The notes under the pieces: model-generated
The model's database searches: none
The model's input: the letters and a program-made list of their open reading frames with translations, nothing else
Told to the model about the DNA's origin: nothing
NCBI GenBank assembly: GCA_958446835.1
Contig: CAUCXT010000011.1
Coordinates: 11,501-75,500 of the forward strand
Source: an uncultured Eubacterium sp.
GTDB lineage: Bacteria; Bacillota; Clostridia; Lachnospirales; Lachnospiraceae
Direction: 5' to 3'
Length of the DNA stretch: 64,000 bases
Shown here: one piece after another, positions 8,606-16,031 of the stretch
Position numbering within the stretch: position 1 is the stretch's first letter
Layout: every line of letters starts with the position of its first letter
Translations under genes and position numbers: made by a program

Positions 8606-9611
8606 TGACTCTTCTTCCCCCTTTTCTCATCAAAAGATAGAGGAAAAACGGTGCTCCCATAAGCGAAAGAATGATACCGACCGGAAGCTCATACGGAGCG
8701 AACACCACCCTTCCGAACAAATCGCAGACTAACACAAACACCGCCCCCATAAGCGCCGCCGCAGGCACGAGAACACGCGAATCGTGCCCGAAAAAATAAC
8801 GGCAAATATGCGGAACTATAAGCCCCACAAAGCCTATAAGCCCCGAAAAGCTCACAACAAAGCCAGAGAGCACACTCGCAATAATGACAAATATGATTCT
8901 GAACAGATTTACCCGAAGCCCAAGTGAGCTTGCCACTCCATCCCCAAGAGCCAGCAGGTTAAGTGCCTTTCCGAAAAATATCGCAACGATAATCGCACAG
9001 ACGATTCCAACAGAAGGATACCTAAGCGCCTTCATCGTCACGCCCGACAGCGAACCCACAAGAAACTGCATCGCATTGACACTCATATCCGTATCAAAAA
9101 CCCTCATCATATTCATCCCAGCCGACAGAAAGCTTGAGACCGCGATACCCGCAAGCACGATGGTAACCCGCGATTTTTCGGCAATATACGCAATGCACAG
9201 AATCACCGTTGAGGTAAGCATCGCCCCCACAAACGCCATGAGCGGCTTCGCGATAAGGCTCTGCGGAAAAATCATCATCGACAGCATGACAAAAAAACCT
9301 GCCCCCGAATTGACACCGATGGTATTCGGGCTTGCAAGTGAGTTGTTCATCACACTCTGGATAATCACTCCCGCCGTTCCAAGACCTGCCCCGGCAAGAA
9401 GCCCGGCTATCACGCGCGGCAGCCTTACAGTCCTTATAATTATTCCCGCCTTAGAGGAGGCATTACGCCCGATAACTGCCCTGATAACCTCCTTAAGCGG
9501 AATGTTCACGCTTCCGAATATAAGCCCGGCAGCCACAGCCACAAGAAGCGCCGCCGACAATATGTAAAAATATATTCTAATTTTTCGATTCTGTTTCCGT
9601 ACATTGTTCAT
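8598..9611 (-). CDS. FecCD-type ABC transporter permease
   Basis: The 337-aa membrane protein has about ten hydrophobic segments and the family motifs LAGAGLGTAGVIIQSVMNN near residue 75 and LIGFVGLIVPHICR near residue 265. It forms the channel of the importer with the ATPase and the lipoprotein of the same operon. The start overlaps the preceding siroheme gene by 35 bp, showing tight coupling. The substrate (iron-siderophore, heme or cobinamide) cannot be decided from sequence. Confidence 0.92.
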   Translation of the reverse strand: MNNVRKQNRKIRIYFYILSAALLVAVAAGLIFGSVNIPLKEVIRAVIGRNASSKAGIIIRTVRLPRVIAGLLAGAGLGTAGVIIQSVMNNSLASPNTIGVNSGAGFFVMLSMMIFPQSLIAKPLMAFVGAMLTSTVILCIAYIAEKSRVTIVLAGIAVSSFLSAGMNMMRVFDTDMSVNAMQFLVGSLSGVTMKALRYPSVGIVCAIIVAIFFGKALNLLALGDGVASSLGLRVNLFRIIFVIIASVLSGFVVSFSGLIGFVGLIVPHICRYFFGHDSRVLVPAAALMGAVFVLVCDLFGRVVFAPYELPVGIILSLMGAPFFLYLLMRKGGRRVNA

Positions 9612-10170
9612 GGTCTAATACTCTGTCCGCCAATTCAATAAGATATTTTTTTCTCTCAACCGGATCCTCAATCTCTTCCTTCGCCCGTACCCGCTCCTGC
9701 GCCAGAAAATCCAGAATGTCCTCTATATCGTCCGGAATCAGCTTCTCTATCTCTTTCCTGAGTCTTATCGCCACCCTTGGACCTGCGCCGCTTGATGAGA
9801 CACCCACGACCAGCTTCCCTCTCTTTATCACCGAAGGAAATATAAAGTCACAGCTATCCGTAACATCCACGACATTGATTAACAGCCCTCTTTTCTTAGC
9901 GTCGCCTCTCACCTGCTCATTGAGCCCATGAATATCCGTAGCCGCGATGACATAGTCTGCATTGTCAAGGTCGGTACTCCGATATTCCCTTTCAATCAAT
10001 TCTATCCTGTCTCCGAACTGCCTTATGGCTTCATCGATTTCAGGTGCCACCAGTGTAAGTTTCGCGTTAAACGGAATAAGTCTCTCAACCTTTTCCAGAG
10101 CGACATTACCGCCTCCCACAATCACCCCATGTAATTTCTCAACATCAACAAAAAATGGAAAATAACTCAT
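9577..10170 (-). CDS. Precorrin-2 dehydrogenase / sirohydrochlorin ferrochelatase
   Basis: This 197-aa protein corresponds to the N-terminal half of CysG, or to Met8p. An NAD-binding VGGGNVALEKVE motif near residues 18-30 is followed by the VGVSSSGAGPRVAIRLRKE family segment near residue 125. It makes siroheme from precorrin-2, the cofactor of the sulfite reductase encoded 3 kb upstream in the same operon. No uroporphyrinogen methyltransferase domain is fused, so precorrin-2 must come from elsewhere. Confidence 0.88.
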   Translation of the reverse strand: MSYFPFFVDVEKLHGVIVGGGNVALEKVERLIPFNAKLTLVAPEIDEAIRQFGDRIELIEREYRSTDLDNADYVIAATDIHGLNEQVRGDAKKRGLLINVVDVTDSCDFIFPSVIKRGKLVVGVSSSGAGPRVAIRLRKEIEKLIPDDIEDILDFLAQERVRAKEEIEDPVERKKYLIELADRVLDHEQCTETESKN

Positions 10171-10188
10171 ATTTTATCCTCTGATTCC

Positions 10189-11172
10189 CTACTTTCCATA
10201 GATAATATCCGCAAGCTGCTTGTACGCTTCGCCCCACCTTGCATTTGGCTTGGAATTGTACAGCGCCTTGTCAATCACATAATAATTTCCGTTCTGCACA
10301 GCCTTAAGGGATTCCCATGCCGGATTGTCAATCAGAAGCTCCTCCACATTCGCAAGCGCCGCCTCCGTGTCTGAGCCCTGCGTTGTCACAAAAATATAGT
10401 CCGGGTCATCAGCAATGATAGCCTCCATGCTAAGATCCTCTAAAAGTGAATCCGAATCCGCGATATTGACCGTATCAAGATCCGCAAGAATCTCACCGCC
10501 GACAGTGCCCTTGCTGCCCTTTACCTTGACCGATGACGCCGCCGCTCTTATAAACAGCACCGTAGGCCTGCTGCCGTCCACCTGCGCCTTAGCCTCCTCA
10601 ATCTGTCCTGCCACCTCTGTTCCGTATTTTTCGTAAAGGTCTGCACGCCCTGTTATCCTTGTAAATATATCAAGTGACTTAAGATAATCGTCAAAATTAT
10701 TCACATAAAAATACGCGACCGTTATCCCTGCGTTCTCAAGCGTCTCAAGAAGCTCAAGCTGTGAATCCGTCATACTTGAGGCTATCACAAAATCAGGCTC
10801 CAACGCAATAATTTTTTCCACATCCGGCTCTAAATGTGAGCCGATATCCACCACGCTCTCATCAAGCTCAAGGTTGAAGCCGGTAAAGCTGTCATGTGCC
10901 GTACCCACAACACTTCCACCCGCTAACAGCCACTCATCGCAGAAGCTTCCAAGCAGCGTGACCACGCGCTCGGTATTTACTACATTTACCTCCCTGCCAA
11001 GCGCATCGGTGAATGTGACACCTTCGCTCTCCTTTTCCCCTATATTATCCGCCGTACTCGCTGTCCCATCTACCACATTCCCAATGTCACTGCCCGCCCC
11101 ACGGCTGTTGCCGCACGCCGACAGCGCCACTGCCGCCGCGATAAACAGCGCTATAGCACTTCCTTTTCTCAT
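10189..11172 (-). CDS. FecB-type substrate-binding lipoprotein
   Basis: It is a membrane-anchored receptor of the adjacent FecCD/FecE importer. After a hydrophobic leader the lipobox LSAC marks the lipidated cysteine near residue 19. The mature part has the class III binding-protein fold, for example TFTDALGREVNV, ALEPDFVIASS and DNPAWESLKAVQNGNYY. The ATG at 11172 is chosen because AGGAG lies 9 nt upstream; the in-frame ATG at 11181 is only 2 nt from it. It lies 18 bp before the siroheme gene. The ligand is unknown. Confidence 0.88.
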   Translation of the reverse strand: MRKGSAIALFIAAAVALSACGNSRGAGSDIGNVVDGTASTADNIGEKESEGVTFTDALGREVNVVNTERVVTLLGSFCDEWLLAGGSVVGTAHDSFTGFNLELDESVVDIGSHLEPDVEKIIALEPDFVIASSMTDSQLELLETLENAGITVAYFYVNNFDDYLKSLDIFTRITGRADLYEKYGTEVAGQIEEAKAQVDGSRPTVLFIRAAASSVKVKGSKGTVGGEILADLDTVNIADSDSLLEDLSMEAIIADDPDYIFVTTQGSDTEAALANVEELLIDNPAWESLKAVQNGNYYVIDKALYNSKPNARWGEAYKQLADIIYGK

Positions 11173-11242
11173 ATATTCCATATCTCCTTTTACCCATCAC
11201 TTCAACAAAATTCCTGCCACCTACACAGTGACAGGAACCCCA

Positions 11243-11674
11243 TTAAAACCAGTATTCATCATTAAATATTCTTAAATCTTCCTTTTCATATTCCCCGTTT
11301 TCTATATGAAAGGAATTTATGACAGGTGCATTTGTCATAAATGACAAGATAAGATAGCTTGCCTTACTGTCATAGGCAAGACGTATGTCCTCCACCGACG
11401 GCCGCGATGGTGAGGACGGATGGGAATGCCAGTTTCCCAACGCCTTGTAGCCATTTGCACGCATATCCTTTACCGCGCTAAGCTGCTCCTGCGGATTCAT
11501 GCTGAAATGATCCTCGGTGTGGTCGATATTCTCAAGAAAATACACCTTCTTGATTATTTTTTCATTCCCATCAATATCTCCTGCAATAAGCCCGCACGCC
11601 TCCTCAGGAAGGTGCTCTTTAGCATACTCCACCAGCTCATTGTACAGGTCGCAATGGATTCTTATAATACTCAT
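11243..11674 (-). CDS. JAMM/MPN metalloprotease, HcyD-like
   Basis: The 143-aa zinc protease has the full JAMM signature: Glu in EEACGL (24-25), H83 and H85 in NWHSHP, S93 and D96 in PSVED. In Wolinella the homologue HcyD trims the C-terminus of the sulfur carrier HcyS to expose Gly-Gly, and Mycobacterium Mec+ cuts CysO-cysteine. Here the carrier gene downstream of TusA/thioredoxin ends in GGGR, so a trimming enzyme is needed. The gene is 22 bp after the ThiF-like gene in the same operon. Confidence 0.88.
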   Translation of the reverse strand: MSIIRIHCDLYNELVEYAKEHLPEEACGLIAGDIDGNEKIIKKVYFLENIDHTEDHFSMNPQEQLSAVKDMRANGYKALGNWHSHPSSPSRPSVEDIRLAYDSKASYLILSFMTNAPVINSFHIENGEYEKEDLRIFNDEYWF

Positions 11675-11696
11675 GGCAAGCCCTCACTGTATAAAA

Positions 11697-12533
11697 CTAT
11701 TTCTGCTCATCCCTTGTCGCGAAACGTCCCGCAGTCTCCTCACAGACATTCTGCTCGTAGTCTATCGGCTCAAATATGGTCGGATGTTCGCCACACACGG
11801 CACAATTGCAGTCCCTCTTGAGGTTTATTTTTCTGAAATCCATCTTGAGTGCATCGTATGTGAGAAGCTTTCCTGTGAGCAGTTCACCCTTGCCGATGAT
11901 ATACTTTATCGCCTCCATCGCCTGCAGGGTTCCGATGGTTCCAGCCATCGCACCGATTACGCCCGCCTGCTTGCAGGTAGGAACCGCATCCTTTGGAGGT
12001 GGATTCTTGAACACACATCTATAGCATGGTCCCTCCCCCGGCACATAGGTCATAAGCTGTCCCTGAAATCTTATGATTCCTGCATGGGAGAACGGCTTTT
12101 TCTCAAGCACACATGCGTCATTGATTAGGAACTTTGCAGGGAAATTGTCCGTTCCATCGATAATGAAGTCGTACTCCCTGATTAGCTCACGGATGTTTGA
12201 CGCATCCACGAACATTCTGTATGTAGAGACCTTGACATCCGGATTTATCGCCTCCATCGTCTCCTTCGCGGACTTGACCTTTGCCTTTCCTATGTCGGCT
12301 GTGGTGTGGATAACCTGTCTCTGAAGGTTGGACAGGTCGACCTCGTCCGCGTCGACTATTCCGATATGTCCCACACCGGCTGCCGCAAGATATAACGCCG
12401 CCGGTGCTCCAAGTCCGCCCGCACCTATGATAAGCACACTTGAATTTAACAGCTTTTTCTGCCCCTTGACTCCAACCTCTTTAAGGATGATATGCCTTGA
12501 ATATCTCTCAATCTGTTCATCCGTCATAGCCAT
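11697..12533 (-). CDS. ThiF/MoeB/HesA-type sulfur-carrier adenylyltransferase, HcyF-like
   Basis: The 278-aa E1-like enzyme has the ATP-binding GAGGLGAPAALYLAAAGVG motif at about 37-55, DNFPAKFLIND, and two CxxC zinc pairs (CYRC, CAVC). It would adenylate the C-terminal glycine of the ThiS-like carrier, which is then converted to a thiocarboxylate. A cysteine in the usual active-site loop is present (VPTCKQAG). The ATG follows the carrier's TAG directly, and GGAGG in the carrier's last codons serves as ribosome site, so the two proteins are made together. Confidence 0.9.
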   Translation of the reverse strand: MAMTDEQIERYSRHIILKEVGVKGQKKLLNSSVLIIGAGGLGAPAALYLAAAGVGHIGIVDADEVDLSNLQRQVIHTTADIGKAKVKSAKETMEAINPDVKVSTYRMFVDASNIRELIREYDFIIDGTDNFPAKFLINDACVLEKKPFSHAGIIRFQGQLMTYVPGEGPCYRCVFKNPPPKDAVPTCKQAGVIGAMAGTIGTLQAMEAIKYIIGKGELLTGKLLTYDALKMDFRKINLKRDCNCAVCGEHPTIFEPIDYEQNVCEETAGRFATRDEQK

Positions 12534-12740
12534 CTAGCGTCCACCTCCCATAAAGTAGAGAAACTCAACACTGTCCCCATCCTTGAGCACGGTCTTTTCC
12601 TTCTCCTCTGTCGGAACAAACTCATCATTTATAGATACAGTCACATACTCCGGTGTCTCAATCTTCTCAGCCTCGATAAGCTCCGGAAGTGTAAGCCCGT
12701 CCTTGTATTCCTTCTTCTCACCTGCAACAGTAATAATCAT
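12534..12740 (-). CDS. ThiS/MoaD-like sulfur carrier, HcyS-like
   Basis: The 68-aa ubiquitin-fold protein begins MIITVAGEKKEY and ends FMGGGR. Carriers of this family work through a C-terminal Gly-Gly. Here an arginine (R68) follows the glycines 65-67, so it must be removed before activation. That fits the JAMM protease in the operon and the HcyS/HcyD system of Wolinella. No thiG, thiH or thiazole gene is nearby, which speaks against a thiamine role. Sulfur would go to MetY to make homocysteine (inference from gene content). Confidence 0.88.
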   Translation of the reverse strand: MIITVAGEKKEYKDGLTLPELIEAEKIETPEYVTVSINDEFVPTEEKEKTVLKDGDSVEFLYFMGGGR

Positions 12741-12794
12741 CTTCTTTTCCTCTTTTCTGAATTTTATAGTCCGGTCTATCCACAGCTCATATTT

Positions 12795-13109
12795 TTATAA
12801 CTGTGATACCCACGCCTCAAGCTCACCGTACGGAATTGCGCCGGTCTTTCTGTCAACCTCTGCGCCATCCTTAAAAATGATTACAGTCGGGTTAGCCATA
12901 ACGCCGTACTCCTCAGCCAACTCTGCGTCATAATTTGTATTTACCTTGACAACCGCCAGCTTTCCTTCGTAGTTATCCTCCAAATCACCAAGCGCAGGGG
13001 CAAGCATCTTGCACGCAACGCAGGAATCGGAGTAGAAATCTACTACAACCGGAAGTGTATTTTTTAATACCTTTTCTTCAAAATCAGCCTTAGTAACTCT
13101 TACAGCCAT
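12795..13109 (-). CDS. Thioredoxin with atypical CVAC active site
   Basis: The 104-aa single thioredoxin domain has a canonical fold order: VVDFYSDSC near 22-30, cis-proline segment NPTVIIF. The redox pair is C30-V-A-C33 instead of C-G-P-C, which should raise or lower the redox potential. The gene sits between the TusA-like and ThiS-like genes with no gap to the former. It may reduce a persulfide or thiocarboxylate intermediate, or the sulfite reductase partner. The specific role is inferred. Confidence 0.9.
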   Translation of the reverse strand: MAVRVTKADFEEKVLKNTLPVVVDFYSDSCVACKMLAPALGDLEDNYEGKLAVVKVNTNYDAELAEEYGVMANPTVIIFKDGAEVDRKTGAIPYGELEAWVSQL

Positions 13110-13361
13110 CTACTCCTCCACCTTTCTCACAAGCAATGTGTATGTGCCGTCCTCATTGTCATAGAGCTTAAGTATCTTATGTCCGTCCTCCTTGAAGCTT
13201 CGCGGAACATTCTGAACAGGCTCGCCGTCATTCATTCTTACAGCTAAAACCTGTCCGTCATCAAGCTCATCAATAGCCACCTTAGCCTTCACAAATGTAA
13301 GCGGACATACCTTATCTGTGATATCCACCAGATCATCATATTCAATATCTATCTCTGCCAT
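13110..13361 (-). CDS. TusA-family sulfur transfer protein
   Basis: The 83-aa protein has the TusA two-layer fold signature with the active cysteine C19 in DKVCPLTFVKAKVAI. Classical TusA has CPxP; here it is CPLT. These small proteins carry persulfide sulfur between enzymes. It abuts the thioredoxin gene and follows the sulfite reductase gene by 33 bp. A plausible job is to take sulfide-derived sulfur to the ThiF/ThiS pair. Confidence 0.88.
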   Translation of the reverse strand: MAEIDIEYDDLVDITDKVCPLTFVKAKVAIDELDDGQVLAVRMNDGEPVQNVPRSFKEDGHKILKLYDNEDGTYTLLVRKVEE

Positions 13362-13394
13362 TGCGCAAACCTCCTATACCACTGTATCTATCCT

Positions 13395-14264
13395 TTACTT
13401 CCCGTTATATGCCGCCATGACCTTTTCCTTAAGTCCATCCTCACCAAGGCGGTCCAATGTCTTTCTGAAACGTTCACTAGGCTTTGCATTCTCCGCGAAA
13501 TATTCGATTGCCGCATCCGTTACACGAAACAGTGTGTCCTTATCCTTTATGAGCGGCACAAGCTCCTCACCCTTATACACGAAGTTGCCGAAGGTTCCTC
13601 CGAATGAGACTATGTAGCCCGGAGTTCCCTCCCACGCATCGGTCGGACAGCTCTTTACACATCTTCCGCACTTGTTGCACTTGCTCTCGTCGCACACAAC
13701 CCTTCCGTCAACCATGGAAAGAGCACCTGCGCGGCAAGCCTTTATACATACTCCGCATGAAATACATGCGCTCTCATTGTAGCTTACCTCCATTCCGCCC
13801 TTGATACCGACATCGTTCTCCTCCGCCTTGAGGCAGTTGTTCTGGCAGCCTGTTACGCCGAACTTGAACTTGTGCGGGAGCTCCCTTCCGAAGTATCTCT
13901 CATCAAGCTCCTTTGCCAGAGTGTATGTATCAATGCAGCCGCTAGGACATATCTCTGAGCCCTGACATGCTGTGACCGTTCTGACTCTCGGACCGCACAC
14001 GCCCGGCTTCACACCGCCCTTTGCAAGCGCTTCCTTGACCTCAGCCAACTGCTCCACCTTGATAAAAGGAATCTCTATTCCCTGACGTGAGGTCATGTGG
14101 ACATAGCCTCTTCCGTATTTTTCAGCAACCTCCGACACCGTTTTAATGTTCTCAGCCGTAAGATTTCCTCCGACCACCTGAAGCCTGAGTGAGCCGTAGC
14201 CCTTCTGCTTCTGTTTCATAAAGCCGCCTTTTTTTAACTCCGCATAATTTACAGGTTCCGCCAT
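13395..14264 (-). CDS. Siroheme/Fe-S sulfite reductase with two ferredoxin clusters
   Basis: It reduces sulfite (or nitrite) to sulfide. The 289-aa protein is a short, one-lobe form. The siroheme-4Fe4S ligands are C100, C106 (CQGSEIC) and C140, C144 (CQNNC). Two bacterial ferredoxin motifs follow with cysteines 167/170/173/177 and 196/199/202/206. It resembles AsrC-like and dissimilatory-type small reductases more than the 570-aa CysI. Assimilatory use is indicated by MetY upstream and siroheme synthesis downstream. No CysJ flavoprotein is present, so electrons probably come from ferredoxin. Confidence 0.9.
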   Translation of the reverse strand: MAEPVNYAELKKGGFMKQKQKGYGSLRLQVVGGNLTAENIKTVSEVAEKYGRGYVHMTSRQGIEIPFIKVEQLAEVKEALAKGGVKPGVCGPRVRTVTACQGSEICPSGCIDTYTLAKELDERYFGRELPHKFKFGVTGCQNNCLKAEENDVGIKGGMEVSYNESACISCGVCIKACRAGALSMVDGRVVCDESKCNKCGRCVKSCPTDAWEGTPGYIVSFGGTFGNFVYKGEELVPLIKDKDTLFRVTDAAIEYFAENAKPSERFRKTLDRLGEDGLKEKVMAAYNGK

Positions 14265-14296
14265 AATAATTCCTCCTATTTTTTAACACGTACATT

Positions 14297-15523
14297 CTAA
14301 AGAGATTTAAAACCGTTCTCAAAATCTTCTATCAAATCCTCTATGTCCTCTATTCCGACGCTGACCCTTATAAGGTCATCAAAAACTCCCGCGTTCTCCT
14401 TCTCCTCATCGTTACTGTGCAGGCTTATCGTCGAAGCCGGGTGAATTACAAGGGTCTTGGTATCCCCGATATTTGACAATGTATAGGCAAGCCTTAGGCT
14501 GTCGATGAACTTGAACGCCTTTTCCTTTGAGCCAAGCCTAAGCGTCATTATCGCGCCAAATCCGTTTTTCAGCTCATTATCCGCAATCTCATGCCAAGGG
14601 CTGCTTTTAAGTCCCGGATAATTCACCTTATACTGTGGATAATTGTCCTCAATCCACTGTGCAAGCTTTCCCGCGTTCCTACACTGCCTGTCCATTCTCA
14701 GCCCCAGCGTCTCAAGACCGATGACATTCAAATATGCGTTCACAGGGGCAAGGCAGGCACCTGTGTTTCTGAACAGTCCGTTCCTCAGCTTTGCGATATA
14801 GCACATAGGACCGAATTTTCTGTACTCCTTAAGTCCCGGATATTTCTCGAAATCCCATTTGAATTTTCCACTGTCCGTCAACACTCCGCTTATCGAATTG
14901 CTGCTTCCGTTTATGTATTTTGATGATGAATTGACAACTATGTCCGCGCCGTGCTCTATGGTCTTAATCAGGTACGGCGTTGCCGTGGTATTGTCTATTA
15001 TAAGCGGAACATTGTGTGCATGTGCAAGCTTTGCAAGTCTCTTTACATCTGTCACATCCAGACAGGGATTACCGATTGTCTCGGCAAACACAAGCTTAGT
15101 CTTTGGTGTGAACGCTTCCTCGTAGGCCTCCCAGTCATTATTCCTGACATACCGCGTTGTTATGCCAAACGCTTCAAAATCCCTGAACAGGTCTATCGAA
15201 CCTCCGTACAGGCTGGCACTTGAAATAATCTCGTCCCCGCTCCTAAGTATGTTGAGCATAGCATTGGTAAGCGCCGCCATTCCCGATGAACACGCTATCG
15301 AAGCTATTCCGCCCTCAAGCTGGGTTATTCTGTTTTCAAAAGCTGTGACCGTCGGATTTGCCACTCTGGTATAGCAGTACCCCGGTCTTCTGTTCTCAAA
15401 AATTCCTTCCAGATTGCCTGCACTGTCCTGCTCAAAGGCGCTGGTCTGATATACCGGCGGCAGTGTGGAGCCTTTCTCATCCTTCATAACTCCGGCATGT
15501 AATAAATCTGTGTTGAATCCCAT
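14297..15523 (-). CDS. metY: O-acetylhomoserine sulfhydrylase
   Basis: The 408-aa PLP enzyme of the Cys/Met metabolism family makes homocysteine from O-acetylhomoserine and sulfide or a protein thiocarboxylate. It shows SSGMAALTNAML, the PLP lysine in SSSKYINGSSNS and the VSVGIEDIEDLIEDFENG C-terminus typical of the family. It is the first gene of the twelve-gene leftward operon. Its neighbours are those of Wolinella MetY, which takes sulfur from HcyS rather than free sulfide. Confidence 0.93.
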   Translation of the reverse strand: MGFNTDLLHAGVMKDEKGSTLPPVYQTSAFEQDSAGNLEGIFENRRPGYCYTRVANPTVTAFENRITQLEGGIASIACSSGMAALTNAMLNILRSGDEIISSASLYGGSIDLFRDFEAFGITTRYVRNNDWEAYEEAFTPKTKLVFAETIGNPCLDVTDVKRLAKLAHAHNVPLIIDNTTATPYLIKTIEHGADIVVNSSSKYINGSSNSISGVLTDSGKFKWDFEKYPGLKEYRKFGPMCYIAKLRNGLFRNTGACLAPVNAYLNVIGLETLGLRMDRQCRNAGKLAQWIEDNYPQYKVNYPGLKSSPWHEIADNELKNGFGAIMTLRLGSKEKAFKFIDSLRLAYTLSNIGDTKTLVIHPASTISLHSNDEEKENAGVFDDLIRVSVGIEDIEDLIEDFENGFKSL

Positions 15524-15663
15524 CCGGACATCCCCCTTGTTTCACATAAGTATTTTGATATAGCATCATATCATGTAACTGTACCGTAAATTGACTCAAT
15601 CAGGACAATCACTATATTATTAAAATCATACCATCTTAATATGAATTAATGTATTATATAAAA

Positions 15664-15704
15664 TTTATGGTCTGTAATAAGTAAAACCTATCACAGACCA
15701 TAAA
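15664..15704. terminator. 12-bp inverted repeat, probable terminator
   Basis: TTTATGGTCTGT (15664-15675) and ACAGACCATAAA (15693-15704) pair perfectly with a 17-nt loop. On the minus strand the stem is followed by TTTTATATAAT. It lies just after the small membrane-protein gene and upstream of metY. It can therefore end the exporter transcript; an operator role for the metY promoter is also possible. Confidence 0.6.
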
Positions 15705-15724
15705 TACACGTTCAATATAATATT

Positions 15725-16015
15725 TTATTTCCACTTCTTATCAAGCCATACCCAGAACCTGAACATAAGCACACCCCAGACAAGAAACAATGCAATATGA
15801 ACCCACATCGGGAACTGGGATTTAAAATGATCACCATTGACAAATTTAGCAAATCCCGGAATGTCCGCATAATAATACGCTCCCGCTCCGAAATCCAGTC
15901 CATCCACAAGCCCCAGACCATTCGCCATGCAGTAGATTGTAAGCAGAATGACTGCCGCAACCGCCACGATTTTTATTATCCTGAAAATTATCTTTCTGCT
16001 TTTCATACGCCTCAC
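15725..16015 (-). CDS. Small two-helix membrane protein next to YeiH exporter
   Basis: The 96-aa protein starts with a basic segment (MRRMKSRK), has one hydrophobic helix at about 10-30 and a second at about 72-90, and ends WLDKKWK. A loop between them contains aromatic residues (GAYYYADIPGFAKF). I do not recognise the family. It follows the exporter gene by 16 bp and ends at a terminator, so it is probably an accessory subunit or modulator of that transporter. Confidence 0.6.
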   Translation of the reverse strand: MRRMKSRKIIFRIIKIVAVAAVILLTIYCMANGLGLVDGLDFGAGAYYYADIPGFAKFVNGDHFKSQFPMWVHIALFLVWGVLMFRFWVWLDKKWK

Positions 16016-16031
16016 CCTGTCTCTGCCTTTT

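Noticed and set aside
8884..9567. 227-codon frame opposite the FecCD permease
   Set aside because: Typical shadow of a hydrophobic GC-richer gene; no start signal and S/T/A/P-rich product.
12534..12740. Thiamine-pathway ThiS
   Set aside because: No thiG, thiH, thiE or TPP riboswitch is nearby and the protein has an extra C-terminal arginine; the sulfur operon context fits better.
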